NCBI GenBank assembly: GCA_903842505.1
Contig: CAIMMI010000289.1
Location: 1 to 61,382, forward strand
From: an uncultured Verrucomicrobiota bacterium
GTDB taxonomy: Bacteria > Verrucomicrobiota > Verrucomicrobiia > Limisphaerales > UBA9464
Reading direction: 5' to 3'
Length of the DNA stretch: 61,382 bases
Below are positions 24,975 through 33,074 of this stretch, one piece after another (within the stretch, counting starts at the first letter, position 1; each line of letters starts with the position of its first letter). The position numbers and the translations under genes were made by a program. Under the pieces are notes generated by a model that was not told the origin of the DNA, ran no database searches, and saw nothing but the letters and a program-made list of their open reading frames with translations.

Positions 24975-27122
24975 ATGAAGCTGATTCTGGGACTCCTATT
25001 GAAGCTGTGGTTTCGTTTCCGGGCGTTCGATACGTCGGTGCTGAGCGCGCCAGGCCCGGTGCTGCTGATCCCGAATCACGTCTCGTGGTTGGACTGGGCG
25101 TTCCTGGCTGCGGTGCTGGATGACGACTGGAAGTTCGTCACGAGTGCCACAACGGCAGAGGCCTCGTGGTTGCATCGGAAGATCATGGTGAATCGCCGGA
25201 CTTTTCCGGTGGATGCCACCTCGCCGTATGCGGCGAAGCGGATGGCGGAGTTCCTGTCGGGTGGTGGCAGACTGGTACTGTTCGCCGAGGGGCGGATCAC
25301 GTTGTCGGGTTCGATGATGAAGCTCTACGAAGGCACGGGCTTCCTGCTGCACAAGACGCGGGCGAAAGTGATCCTTTGCTACCTGCGGGGCGCGGTTCGG
25401 GTGCCGTTCGTGAGGCATGCCGGGTGGACGAAGTGGTTTCCGAAGGTGACGGCACACTTCAGTCCACTGCTGGAATCGCCCGTCGTGGAGGGAGTCTCGA
25501 ACACGGTGGCGCGGCGGCGCCTGACGGCGTGGTTGCGGGACCAGATGCTGCGGCAGCATTACGAAGTGGAGATGGCGTTTGGTCCGTCGCACGTGCTGGC
25601 GGCGGTTGCGCAGACGGCGGCCCAGCTTCCAGGCAGGGAAGTGCTTGAGGACGTCACTTTCCAGCCGCTGACCTTTCGTCGGTTGATGACCGGAGTTGGG
25701 GTGTTGGCTGGGCGTTGGCAGGCATTGCTCGGCCGCACGCCGGTGGGCGGACGGGTGGGGGTGCTCTTGCCGAACGTGAACGCGGTCCCCGTCACGTTGC
25801 TGAGCTTGTGGGCGGTGGGCCGGGTGCCGGCGATCCTCAACTTCTCGACGGGGATCCCGGTGATGAAGCTTTGTCTGGAACTCGCGGGGGTGAAGCAGGT
25901 GATCACGTCGCGGGCGTTCCTGCAGAAGGCGAAGTTGGATCTGGCCCCGTTGACGGCCACGGGGTTGGAGTTGGTTTATCTGGAGGATGTGCGGGCCGGG
26001 GTCAGCGGGATGGCGAAGTTGGCGTGCCTGATGCGCAACCTCGTGAGTTGCGGCGGGGCCTACCGCGAGCTTTCGGCGGGTGCAGATGATACGGCGGTGA
26101 TCCTGTTCACCTCGGGTTCAGAGGGGATTCCCAAGGGGGTGGAGCTGACGCATCGGAACCTGCTGGCCAACATCCGCCAGATCACGGTCCACCTCGACGT
26201 GACGGACAGTGAAAGGTTTTTCAATGCGATGCCGTTGTTCCACAGCTTCGGTCTGACGACCTGCACGCTGTTTCCGTTGGTGCAGGGTTATTACATCTTC
26301 CTGTATCCGTCGCCGCTGCACTACCGGGCGGTTCCGGCGATGGTTTACGACAAGGCCTGCACGGTGGTGGTGGGGACCAACACGTTCCTGAACGGTTACG
26401 CACGCAAGGCCCACGCCTACGACTTCAATTCGGTGAAGTACCTCGTTGCCGGAGCCGAGAAGCTCCAGGAAGCGACAGCAAACACGTGGGCGCGGCAGTT
26501 CGGGATCCGCATCATCGAAGGGTACGGTGCCACGGAATGCAGTCCGGTGCTGTGTGCCAATTCGCGGGTGGATCCGAGGTTTGGCTCGGTGGGGCGCTTC
26601 CTGCCGGGAATCGATTACCGTTTGGAGTCGGTGCAGGGCATCGACGTGGGAGGGCGCCTGTTTGTCCGGGGAGCGAACGTGATGCGCGGCTACCTGAATG
26701 CGGATGCGAACGCGAAGTTCCAGGCGATGGGAGGTTGGTATGACACCGGTGATCTGGCGCGTGTGGATGAGGACGGGTTTGTGTTCCTGATGGGCCGGTT
26801 AAAGCGTTTTGCGAAGGTCAGCGGCGAAATGGTGAGTCTGACAGCGGTGGAGGATGCGTTTGCCGGGTCCTTCCCCCAGTACGGCAACCGATGCGAGGTA
26901 GCCGTGGTGGCAGTGCCCTGCGAAGACAAGGGCGAGAAGTTGGTGGCGGTAACGAATGAGCCACGCCTGACGCTGGCGGAGTTGCGGGAGATTATCCGGG
27001 CGAGGGGACTGCCGAACCTCGCGGTGCCGCGCGAGATCCGGCAGGTGCGCGAGATCCCAAAGTTGGGGACCGGCAAGACGAACCATCGGGAACTGATGGC
27101 GTTGATCGAATCCGGAGGGTGA
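24975..27122 (+). CDS. aas: Bifunctional 2-acyl-GPE acyltransferase / acyl-ACP synthetase (Aas-like)
   Basis: A 715-residue fusion. The N-terminal part (about 1-200) is a PlsC-type acyltransferase with N-H-V-S-W-L-D (the N-H-x4-D-type catalytic site, about 34-40) and F-A-E-G-R-I-T (about 96-102). The C-terminal part (about 230-715) is an AMP-forming acyl ligase with L-F-T-S-G-S-E-G-I-P-K-G, E-G-Y-G-A-T-E-C, W-Y-D-T-G-D-L-A and the terminal lysine in G-T-G-K-T. Aas loads fatty acid on ACP and transfers it to lysophosphatidylethanolamine at the inner membrane; length matches the family (about 720). It lies 81 bases after the LplT-like transporter. The stop is 4 bases from the stop of the convergent PQQ-like gene. 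Confidence 0.88.
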   Translation: MKLILGLLLKLWFRFRAFDTSVLSAPGPVLLIPNHVSWLDWAFLAAVLDDDWKFVTSATTAEASWLHRKIMVNRRTFPVDATSPYAAKRMAEFLSGGGRLVLFAEGRITLSGSMMKLYEGTGFLLHKTRAKVILCYLRGAVRVPFVRHAGWTKWFPKVTAHFSPLLESPVVEGVSNTVARRRLTAWLRDQMLRQHYEVEMAFGPSHVLAAVAQTAAQLPGREVLEDVTFQPLTFRRLMTGVGVLAGRWQALLGRTPVGGRVGVLLPNVNAVPVTLLSLWAVGRVPAILNFSTGIPVMKLCLELAGVKQVITSRAFLQKAKLDLAPLTATGLELVYLEDVRAGVSGMAKLACLMRNLVSCGGAYRELSAGADDTAVILFTSGSEGIPKGVELTHRNLLANIRQITVHLDVTDSERFFNAMPLFHSFGLTTCTLFPLVQGYYIFLYPSPLHYRAVPAMVYDKACTVVVGTNTFLNGYARKAHAYDFNSVKYLVAGAEKLQEATANTWARQFGIRIIEGYGATECSPVLCANSRVDPRFGSVGRFLPGIDYRLESVQGIDVGGRLFVRGANVMRGYLNADANAKFQAMGGWYDTGDLARVDEDGFVFLMGRLKRFAKVSGEMVSLTAVEDAFAGSFPQYGNRCEVAVVAVPCEDKGEKLVAVTNEPRLTLAELREIIRARGLPNLAVPREIRQVREIPKLGTGKTNHRELMALIESGG

Positions 27123-27126
27123 ACCC

Positions 27127-28374
27127 TCAGGGCTTTGGTTCGATCCAGTCGTAGGCGGCGAGGGCCTTGAGTTCGCGGATGAAGAGTTGGTCGCCGGCCA
27201 AAGCAAGATGGGCCCACGTATCCTCACCGAGCTTCCGCTTGTCCAGGATCTCCAGTTTCGTGGGGTTGGCGGCCAGGAGGAAGAGGATCCCCCGTTCGTC
27301 CAGGGCCAGGATGCGGTCCTTGGCGGCAATGAGGCTCCAGTACTTGCCAAAGCCCTCTCCGGAGGTCCACTTCTCGGTGCCGGTGGCGGCATCGATGCAG
27401 AGGGCGCGCTGATTTCGCAGGTGAAGGTAGGCGTGGCCGTCGATGAGCACTGGCGACGTCATGTATCCTTGGGCCTTGAAGGACCAAGCGGGTTGGACGA
27501 CGAAGCGTTCACCTTCCCTGAGGATGTCGTAGGCAAGGGTCTTGCCGCCGTAGGTGCTGGTGAACAGTCGGTTGGAGGAAACAACGGTTGGGGTCAGGAT
27601 GTTCATGCCCCGGAAGGCCTCCACCGGGGTTGACCAGAGTTCCTTGCCAGACTCCGGATCCAGACCGGCGAGATGGGTGCGGGTCTGGACAACCAATTGA
27701 TCCACCCCTGCGAGGCGGGCCAGCACTGGAGAGCTGAAGGCACTCCCGTTCATGCCCCCTCCGTCCGTCATCGAGCGCCAACGGATCTCGCCGGACTTCT
27801 TGTCGAGTCGGACAACCCCTCCGCCTGCCTGCACAAAGAGGGCATTGGAGGTGACGAGCGGTGAGCAGACAAATCCGAAGGCTGGTACTTCCGTCTTCAG
27901 TTCTGCCGGGAAATCCTTCCGCCATCGGATGGCCCCGGACCCAGCATCGAGGCATACCAGAACGTCGCGCATCCCTGCCACGTACAGGGAATCTCCGTCC
28001 CAAGCGGGGGTGGATCGGATCCAGTCGCCGTTGGACTTGGCGAAGAACGGCACCTTCATGGCACCTTGCCAATTGGTGCTCCAGAGTTCCTTGCCGGTCT
28101 TCCGATCCAAGGCGCGGACCACTTCGAGCTGGGCGTCAGCGGTCTCAGTGGTGAAGACGCGGTCCGGGGTGACGATCGGGCCCGAGTAGCTGGGACCGAG
28201 CGGAACGCGCCACTTCAGCTTCAGGTGACTTTCACCAATCTGACTGGGCCATTTGTCGCCCGGAACCCGACCATCGCGATCCGGACCTCGCCACTGGGGC
28301 CAGGTATCGGCTCCCAGGACTGGGAGCGACGCGGACAGGAATACCGATACCAGAAGTGCGACTTTTGGGAGCAT
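27127..28374 (-). CDS. Exported PQQ-like beta-propeller protein (first paralogue)
   Basis: A 415-residue protein with a signal peptide (residues 1 to about 21, ending V-L-G-A) followed at once by W-P-Q-W-R-G-P, the usual opening of the many secreted PQQ-like proteins in Planctomycetes and Verrucomicrobia. Repeated blades contain W-W-type pairs such as G-K-E-L-W-S-T and G-A-I-R-W-R-K with V-x-x-L-D between them, as in BamB/PQQ-dehydrogenase propellers. No dehydrogenase active-site aspartate or haem domain was seen, so enzymatic activity is unproven. It acts in the periplasm or outside. It sits 76 bases downstream of the LpxL-like gene, possibly in one transcript. A second, similar protein lies at 33075-34298. 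Confidence 0.8.
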   Translation of the reverse strand: MLPKVALLVSVFLSASLPVLGADTWPQWRGPDRDGRVPGDKWPSQIGESHLKLKWRVPLGPSYSGPIVTPDRVFTTETADAQLEVVRALDRKTGKELWSTNWQGAMKVPFFAKSNGDWIRSTPAWDGDSLYVAGMRDVLVCLDAGSGAIRWRKDFPAELKTEVPAFGFVCSPLVTSNALFVQAGGGVVRLDKKSGEIRWRSMTDGGGMNGSAFSSPVLARLAGVDQLVVQTRTHLAGLDPESGKELWSTPVEAFRGMNILTPTVVSSNRLFTSTYGGKTLAYDILREGERFVVQPAWSFKAQGYMTSPVLIDGHAYLHLRNQRALCIDAATGTEKWTSGEGFGKYWSLIAAKDRILALDERGILFLLAANPTKLEILDKRKLGEDTWAHLALAGDQLFIRELKALAAYDWIEPKP

Positions 28375-28450
28375 GGATGGTCATCGTATTGCTGAAACCA
28401 AATCGGGCAACTGATTCCCAAGGTCGGTCGATCATCCCTGATGGCGACTT

Positions 28451-29377
28451 TCACTCGGATTCCGGATCCGCGGGCTCGGTCCAAGGCTCTTGTGAAAGCT
28501 GATATGCCGATGGCTTTTTCCAACGGCGATGAACCCAGAACCAGTTGGCCGGGTCCCTCCGGATGGCCGCTTCGAAGTGGGCATTGACCTCCCGCATGAT
28601 GTCCGTGTGGGTTCGTGGGGAGCCATCTGGACTCCGGGTTGGGATCGGATCGCTGAACTCGAGTCGCCAGTGGCCCAGCTTCGTCCGAAAGCAGATTCCA
28701 ACGGCGAGGGGCGCATGGAAGCGTTGGGCGTAGACAGCCGGAGCAGCACCGGTGGAGCAGGGCTGTCCGAAGAAGGGAATCCAGAGCCCCTTCCTTCCGG
28801 CGTGCTGATCGGAAAGCAAACCGAGGAGCAGGTTTCCTTGATTCAGGGAGGATCGCAGTTTTCCTCCGTCCCGCGTGCGTTCAAAGAAGAGGATGCCTGA
28901 CTGCCTCCGCAGTTGCTGAAGCGCTCGATCGAGTGCGTCGGGCTTCAAGGCCCGGTAAGTGGTCGCGAGCTGTCGTCCACGAGCGTAGGGACGGAGTCGG
29001 GCGAAGACTTCGAAGTTTCCAAAATGTCCCAAGGCGATGACCGCGACCCGGCCCTCGGGTGGGATCAGTGCGTCGAATCCCGTGATCTCGATCCGGCCCA
29101 CGAGCTGTTCGTCGGTCATGGACGCCGTCTTGATGGCGGCGCAGTAGTTTTCACCAAGTCTTTTAAAGTGTTCCTTGGCAATGGATTCGATGGCGCTGCT
29201 GCTCGATTCGGAACCGAGGGCCAGTTGGAGGTTTTCCAGTGCGATCCTCCGATGGCGGCGATCCAGATGCCAAGCGGCACTGCCGAGGGACCGGCCGATG
29301 CGAGCTGCCAGATCGAGGGGTATCGACTGGATGAGAGCAACAGTGAGGCGAGCGATGCAGGCGAGGAGAAAACCCAT
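28451..29377 (-). CDS. LpxL/HtrB-family lipid A-type acyltransferase
   Basis: A 308-residue protein of the lysophospholipid acyltransferase (LpxL/HtrB) family: an N-terminal hydrophobic anchor, then L-G-H-F-G-N-F-E (catalytic H-x4-E-type site, about 119-126), L-L-S-D-Q-H-A-G and W-F-W-V-H-R-R-W-K near the C-terminus, all typical of late acyltransferases that complete lipid A. The ATG at 29377 begins the hydrophobic segment; an ATG 57 codons earlier would add a proline-rich leader without membrane character. The same family also makes other acylated lipids, so lipid A as acceptor is inferred. Kdo genes further on (kdsB) support an LPS-bearing outer membrane. Confidence 0.8.
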   Translation of the reverse strand: MGFLLACIARLTVALIQSIPLDLAARIGRSLGSAAWHLDRRHRRIALENLQLALGSESSSSAIESIAKEHFKRLGENYCAAIKTASMTDEQLVGRIEITGFDALIPPEGRVAVIALGHFGNFEVFARLRPYARGRQLATTYRALKPDALDRALQQLRRQSGILFFERTRDGGKLRSSLNQGNLLLGLLSDQHAGRKGLWIPFFGQPCSTGAAPAVYAQRFHAPLAVGICFRTKLGHWRLEFSDPIPTRSPDGSPRTHTDIMREVNAHFEAAIRRDPANWFWVHRRWKKPSAYQLSQEPWTEPADPESE

Positions 29378-29739
29378 GAGACAGCGAGCGTTCGGGGAGA
29401 ATGGCAGAGGCGATGGGGGAAGCGACCTGAATTCATAAAGCGGTTGCGGGTTGAGGTGGCGAATTCCGGTGCCTGAATTGGGAGGGAGATCGGGTGCGTG
29501 GTGGTGAGGATTCGAGGCGGAAGTCGCATGCCACCTCGGCGACTTCACTCATGGAAATGCCTTCGGGGCGAGGAGATGTGGAAGTTGAAGTTCAGTCTTG
29601 TCCGTGGGGAAATCGGTGGTTTTCTGGTGGCTGAGAGGTTGCTGAGACAGAGTGGGTTGGGGAAATATGCGGTTGACATCGAGTACTCCCTCCCTAGGCT
29701 CGCCGACGTAAGAAAGCCAACCTCCAAAGGGTTAAGACC
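29378..29739. other. Intergenic region between divergent acyltransferase and FecR genes
   Basis: This 362-base spacer holds a sigma-70-like promoter candidate for the FecR gene (29673-29700). An in-frame extension of the acyltransferase runs leftward into it, but the extension looks non-coding. No small gene or RNA is supported. Confidence 0.5.
29673..29700 (+). promoter_or_regulatory. Candidate sigma-70 promoter for the FecR gene
   Basis: A perfect -35 box TTGACA (29673-29678) is followed after 16 bases by TAGGCT (29695-29700), a poor -10 box that matches TATAAT at three positions. Transcription would start about 33 bases before the FecR ATG at 29740. An AAAGGG nine bases before the ATG may serve as ribosome binding site. 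Confidence 0.45.
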
Positions 29740-30426
29740 ATGAAGATTTCTGGATACCTCTCTCGCCTCGCTCTGGCTGGTGCCTTTTTGGCGCTGACCA
29801 GCATGCTGGTTTCGGCCGCGCCTCAGGCCGGTCAAGTCGAAGTGACCCGAGTTCGCGGAACGGCGACTCTCGGCAACAACCCCGCCAAGGTTGGTGATAC
29901 CGCTGGACCGGGAACCGTGATCAAGACCGGAGCCAACTCCCAGTTGGACCTGAGCTTGGGTGTCAACGGTCCCGACATCACGGTTTCGGCAGACACGACG
30001 GTCAAGGTGGATGAGTTGTCGTTTGACGACGCTGGCCCGGAGACGGTCGTGACGACCAAGTTGAATCTTCAGGCCGGCAAGGTTGCTGGGTACGTCAAGA
30101 AGACCTCCAGCCAGTCCAGCTACACGGTGGTTACCCCGACCACCACTGCGGCGATCCGCGGCACGACCTACTTGGTGACTGCCGAGGGTGATGTGTATGT
30201 CTGGGATGGTTGTGTGGACGTCTCCTTCCAGGACCGACGGTTTGCGGTTTGCGGTGGTCAGCATTTCGACCCTCGCATCGGCAAGGTCGTTCCGAACACT
30301 CTCCCCTCTGTCCTCCCGCCTCGGGTGCAGCCTCCGGTGAGTCCGGTGGGCCCCGTGATCAACCTTTCTCCGACCCAGCCTAAGGATAAGCCTCCGACTG
30401 AGTCTGGTGACTCTTCCAGGAAGTAG
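29740..30426 (+). CDS. Exported FecR-domain protein
   Basis: A 228-residue secreted protein with a clear signal peptide (residues 1 to about 27, ending V-S-A-A) and a FecR-type domain: G-x-A-x-L-G-N-N-x-A-x-V-G-D-T near 37-51, a central beta block with L-D-L-S-L-G, and V-V-T-P-T-T-T-A-A-I-R-G-T-T-Y near 128-142. A low-complexity proline-rich tail (about 190-228) may cross or interact with the cell wall. It lacks the N-terminal anti-sigma segment and transmembrane helix of regulatory FecR, so it is probably a periplasmic sensor or structural module. The next gene is a CHASE2 adenylate cyclase, and FecR/CHASE2-cyclase pairs are seen in several phyla; a sensor-partner role is inferred from that. 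Confidence 0.85.
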   Translation: MKISGYLSRLALAGAFLALTSMLVSAAPQAGQVEVTRVRGTATLGNNPAKVGDTAGPGTVIKTGANSQLDLSLGVNGPDITVSADTTVKVDELSFDDAGPETVVTTKLNLQAGKVAGYVKKTSSQSSYTVVTPTTTAAIRGTTYLVTAEGDVYVWDGCVDVSFQDRRFAVCGGQHFDPRIGKVVPNTLPSVLPPRVQPPVSPVGPVINLSPTQPKDKPPTESGDSSRK

Positions 30427-30437
30427 TTGCCCATTCT

Positions 30438-30463
30438 GTGCAGTGACTCGAGAGGTGCTGCAC
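30438..30463 (+). promoter_or_regulatory. Small hairpin upstream of the terminator
   Basis: GTGCAG (30438-30443) can pair with CTGCAC (30458-30463) across a 14-base loop, between the FecR stop codon and the strong terminator. It has no T-tract. It could be a processing or antitermination element, or nothing. Confidence 0.25.
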
Positions 30464-30480
30464 TTTGAATGAACGAAAGC

Positions 30481-30516
30481 CGCCCGGAGCTTCCCTGCTC
30501 CGGGCGTTTTGCTTTT
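30481..30516 (+). terminator. Rho-independent terminator after FecR, directly ahead of the cyclase
   Basis: A perfect 10-base-pair stem CGCCCGGAGC/GCTCCGGGCG with a 6-base loop is followed by TTTTGCTTTT. It ends 14 bases before the ATG of the CHASE2 cyclase, leaving no room for a promoter in between. The cyclase must therefore be reached by read-through or from a start inside or upstream of the hairpin. Confidence 0.85.
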
Positions 30517-30529
30517 CACAGGTAAAATC

Positions 30530-33034
30530 ATGCGCGCCCGATTCGACGCAGTCCTACGCAGGGCCATGGGATGGACATTGTTCCATGCCTCGCCGCTGAC
30601 GGTTGGCTTCGGGTTGGTGCTTTGTGCGGTCGCATTTTCGAGTTGTTCGAGGCTGCTGGATCAACGGGTCAAAGCTCGTCAAGCGGGTGCAGGTGATGCC
30701 GCTGGCATGGGGTTGGTGGGATCGATGGCTTGGCGGACACTGGAGCAGCAGTCCCGTCAGGCTGAGGAGTGGCAACGTCTGGATATCCTGCAACGTCTGG
30801 AGTGGTTGCTCTATGACTGGCGGGTCCAGTTGGCGGTGAACTCGGACCAGACCCCTTCCAGGGTTGGTCTTGTGTACGCGAGTGACAACAGTGTGGATCG
30901 CGTTGCCAATGGGGAGGCTTTTCCGGCCACCGGTGAGAAGTACGATCTCTTTTGGCCGCGATGGCCGGTGTATGGTCGGGTGCTTCGGGAACTGAGGGCT
31001 CAGGGTGCCGCGGCGGTCGCCTTTGACGTCCTGTTCATGGATCGGCGACTCAGCGAGGATGGGCTTCAGGTTCTGGAACGAAAGGGTGGCGTCGATACGA
31101 CGAATGTCGTGCGGTCGGACGAACGGTTTGGTCAGGAATTACGGCGGGCAGGGGCGTCGGCAACGGTGGCCGTCATTCCCGGGAAGATGCCCGTTCCCGT
31201 GGTTCATGCAGGTGCTGGCCGGGTAGGCGATGCGATCTCGCCTCGGGATGCAGATTCCGTTGCCCGTCGGGTACGGGCGATGACGCGGATGAGGTGGGTA
31301 AACCCGGAAATCGGAATTTTTGCCCAGCGCAACGCGGTGGATTGCTCGATCGACGATGATGGAGCGGTGCACGTCTTTAGACCTGGTCCAGGCGGGACGA
31401 ATTTCGTGCTCAAGGCGGACGAGGAAGGGAAGGTGACGTTGCCGGTGAGCGCGCGATTCTCGCGGAAGGTCTCGGTGTTTCAGGAGAAGTGGGTGTGGCA
31501 TCTTGGAATCGCATTGGCAGGAGAGGCTCTTGGGCTGGATCTCGACAATCCGCAGATCTTGCCGGGCGCAATACGGTTGAAGGGAACCAACGGTCTCGAA
31601 CGAGTCCTTCCAGTGGATGACTGTGGTTACGTTCTGGTCGACTGGCGGTTGGGTATGGCCCAGACGAACATCGTGTTCAGCGAGGACGTTGTGGATGTCC
31701 TGGTTGATTCGCAGAACCGGGAGTTTGACCCGGATCCGATTGAACCGAAGTGGACGAATCGGGTGGTGGTCTATGGATCAACCGCTTCCGGAAACAACCT
31801 TTCGGACCTGGGTGCGACGCCGCTGACGAAGGCTGATTTTCTGGTCACGACCCACATGAACGTTGCGGACATGGTCTTGCGGGGGGCGTTCATCCGGAGC
31901 ATCGGTGCAGTGGCGGAAGGCTTTGTGGTCGCCCTGATGGGAGTTGCGGCAGCGGTGCTGACATGGCGACTGCGCGGGATCGTGCTGCCGGTGGTAATCC
32001 TGGCGATCGCTGGGGCTTGGACGGTGATGTGCGTTTGGAGCTTTCGTGAGCATCGCCTTTGGCTTCCGATCGCCCATCCGGTTTTCGCGGGGTTGCTGAT
32101 CCCATACCTTGGGATGGTGACGACGCGGGCATTCGTCGAGCAGCGCGAGCAGCTTCGGGTGCGGCGTTTCTTCGAAAAGATGGTTTCCCCGGACATCGTT
32201 GAAGAAGTGCTGAAGACCCAGGAATTGGGGAAGGTTGGAGCAGGCTCACGGCGTCGGTTGACGGTGTTCTTCGCGGACATCCGAGGGTTTACCGAGATGA
32301 CAGATCATTATCAGGCGGCCGCAGATAAGTATGTGGTAGAGCAGGGCCTGAATGAGGCGGCAGTCGAGCGCTATCATGAGCAGCAGGCCAGTGAGGTTCT
32401 GGCGATGGTCAACCTGTACCTCGCGACCATCGCGGACGTGGTCAAATTCCACCGAGGGACTTTGGACAAGTACATCGGGGATTGCGTGATGGCCTTTTGG
32501 GGAGCGCCGCTTTCAAATCCGAGGCATGCCCTTGATGCGGTTCTCGCGGCGTTGGATGCCCAGTGGGCAATCCAGTATCTGAATGAGGCGCGCACCGCTG
32601 AGACGGCCAAGCGGGAGGCGGAGAATCCGGGTCGGATTGCCCGTGGTGAGCCGCCGCTGCCTCCATTGCCCGTTCTGGCCCTGGGAAGTGGTCTCAATAC
32701 CGGCGACATGATCGTAGGCTTCATGGGGTCGGAGGCGCACATCCGGAACTACACGGTATTCGGGCGCGACGTGAATCTGGCCAGTCGGTTGGAAGGGGCG
32801 TCGGGTCATGCCCGCATTTTGATCGGCGAGGCCACCTATGCTGACATTCGACGGGATGCGCCGGAGTTGGCTGAGTCTTTCAAGGCATTGCCGCCTGTTA
32901 CGGTGAAAGGGTTTCGGCAGCCGGTTCTGGTTTACGAGGTGCCTTGGCAGCAGGCCCGGGAGGCAGCCCTCCGGTGCGCGCCGCTTCTGTCGAAGTCGCT
33001 TCTGAGCCAGATGGACGATCTGGGTGGGGCGTGA
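30530..33034 (+). CDS. CHASE2-domain class III adenylate cyclase
   Basis: An 834-residue membrane cyclase. It has an N-terminal hydrophobic segment (about 20-40), an extracytoplasmic CHASE2 sensor domain (about 50-450, with A-V-A-F-D-V-L-F-M-D near 165-174), three closely spaced transmembrane helices (about 465-540), then a class III catalytic domain. The two metal-binding aspartates are in F-F-A-D-I-R-G-F-T and Y-I-G-D-C-V-M-A-F-W-G; the transition-state Asn/Arg pair is in D-V-N-L-A-S-R-L. It should make cAMP. About 25 extra residues lie between the two aspartates compared with the usual spacing. The ATG at 30530 is used, since earlier in-frame codons fall in the terminator. It is downstream of the FecR gene and 40 bases ahead of a PQQ-like protein. 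Confidence 0.88.
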   Translation: MRARFDAVLRRAMGWTLFHASPLTVGFGLVLCAVAFSSCSRLLDQRVKARQAGAGDAAGMGLVGSMAWRTLEQQSRQAEEWQRLDILQRLEWLLYDWRVQLAVNSDQTPSRVGLVYASDNSVDRVANGEAFPATGEKYDLFWPRWPVYGRVLRELRAQGAAAVAFDVLFMDRRLSEDGLQVLERKGGVDTTNVVRSDERFGQELRRAGASATVAVIPGKMPVPVVHAGAGRVGDAISPRDADSVARRVRAMTRMRWVNPEIGIFAQRNAVDCSIDDDGAVHVFRPGPGGTNFVLKADEEGKVTLPVSARFSRKVSVFQEKWVWHLGIALAGEALGLDLDNPQILPGAIRLKGTNGLERVLPVDDCGYVLVDWRLGMAQTNIVFSEDVVDVLVDSQNREFDPDPIEPKWTNRVVVYGSTASGNNLSDLGATPLTKADFLVTTHMNVADMVLRGAFIRSIGAVAEGFVVALMGVAAAVLTWRLRGIVLPVVILAIAGAWTVMCVWSFREHRLWLPIAHPVFAGLLIPYLGMVTTRAFVEQREQLRVRRFFEKMVSPDIVEEVLKTQELGKVGAGSRRRLTVFFADIRGFTEMTDHYQAAADKYVVEQGLNEAAVERYHEQQASEVLAMVNLYLATIADVVKFHRGTLDKYIGDCVMAFWGAPLSNPRHALDAVLAALDAQWAIQYLNEARTAETAKREAENPGRIARGEPPLPPLPVLALGSGLNTGDMIVGFMGSEAHIRNYTVFGRDVNLASRLEGASGHARILIGEATYADIRRDAPELAESFKALPPVTVKGFRQPVLVYEVPWQQAREAALRCAPLLSKSLLSQMDDLGGA

Positions 33035-33074
33035 GCCGGTTGACCCGGTGCGCTTCCCGGAGCAGGGTGGGCGT

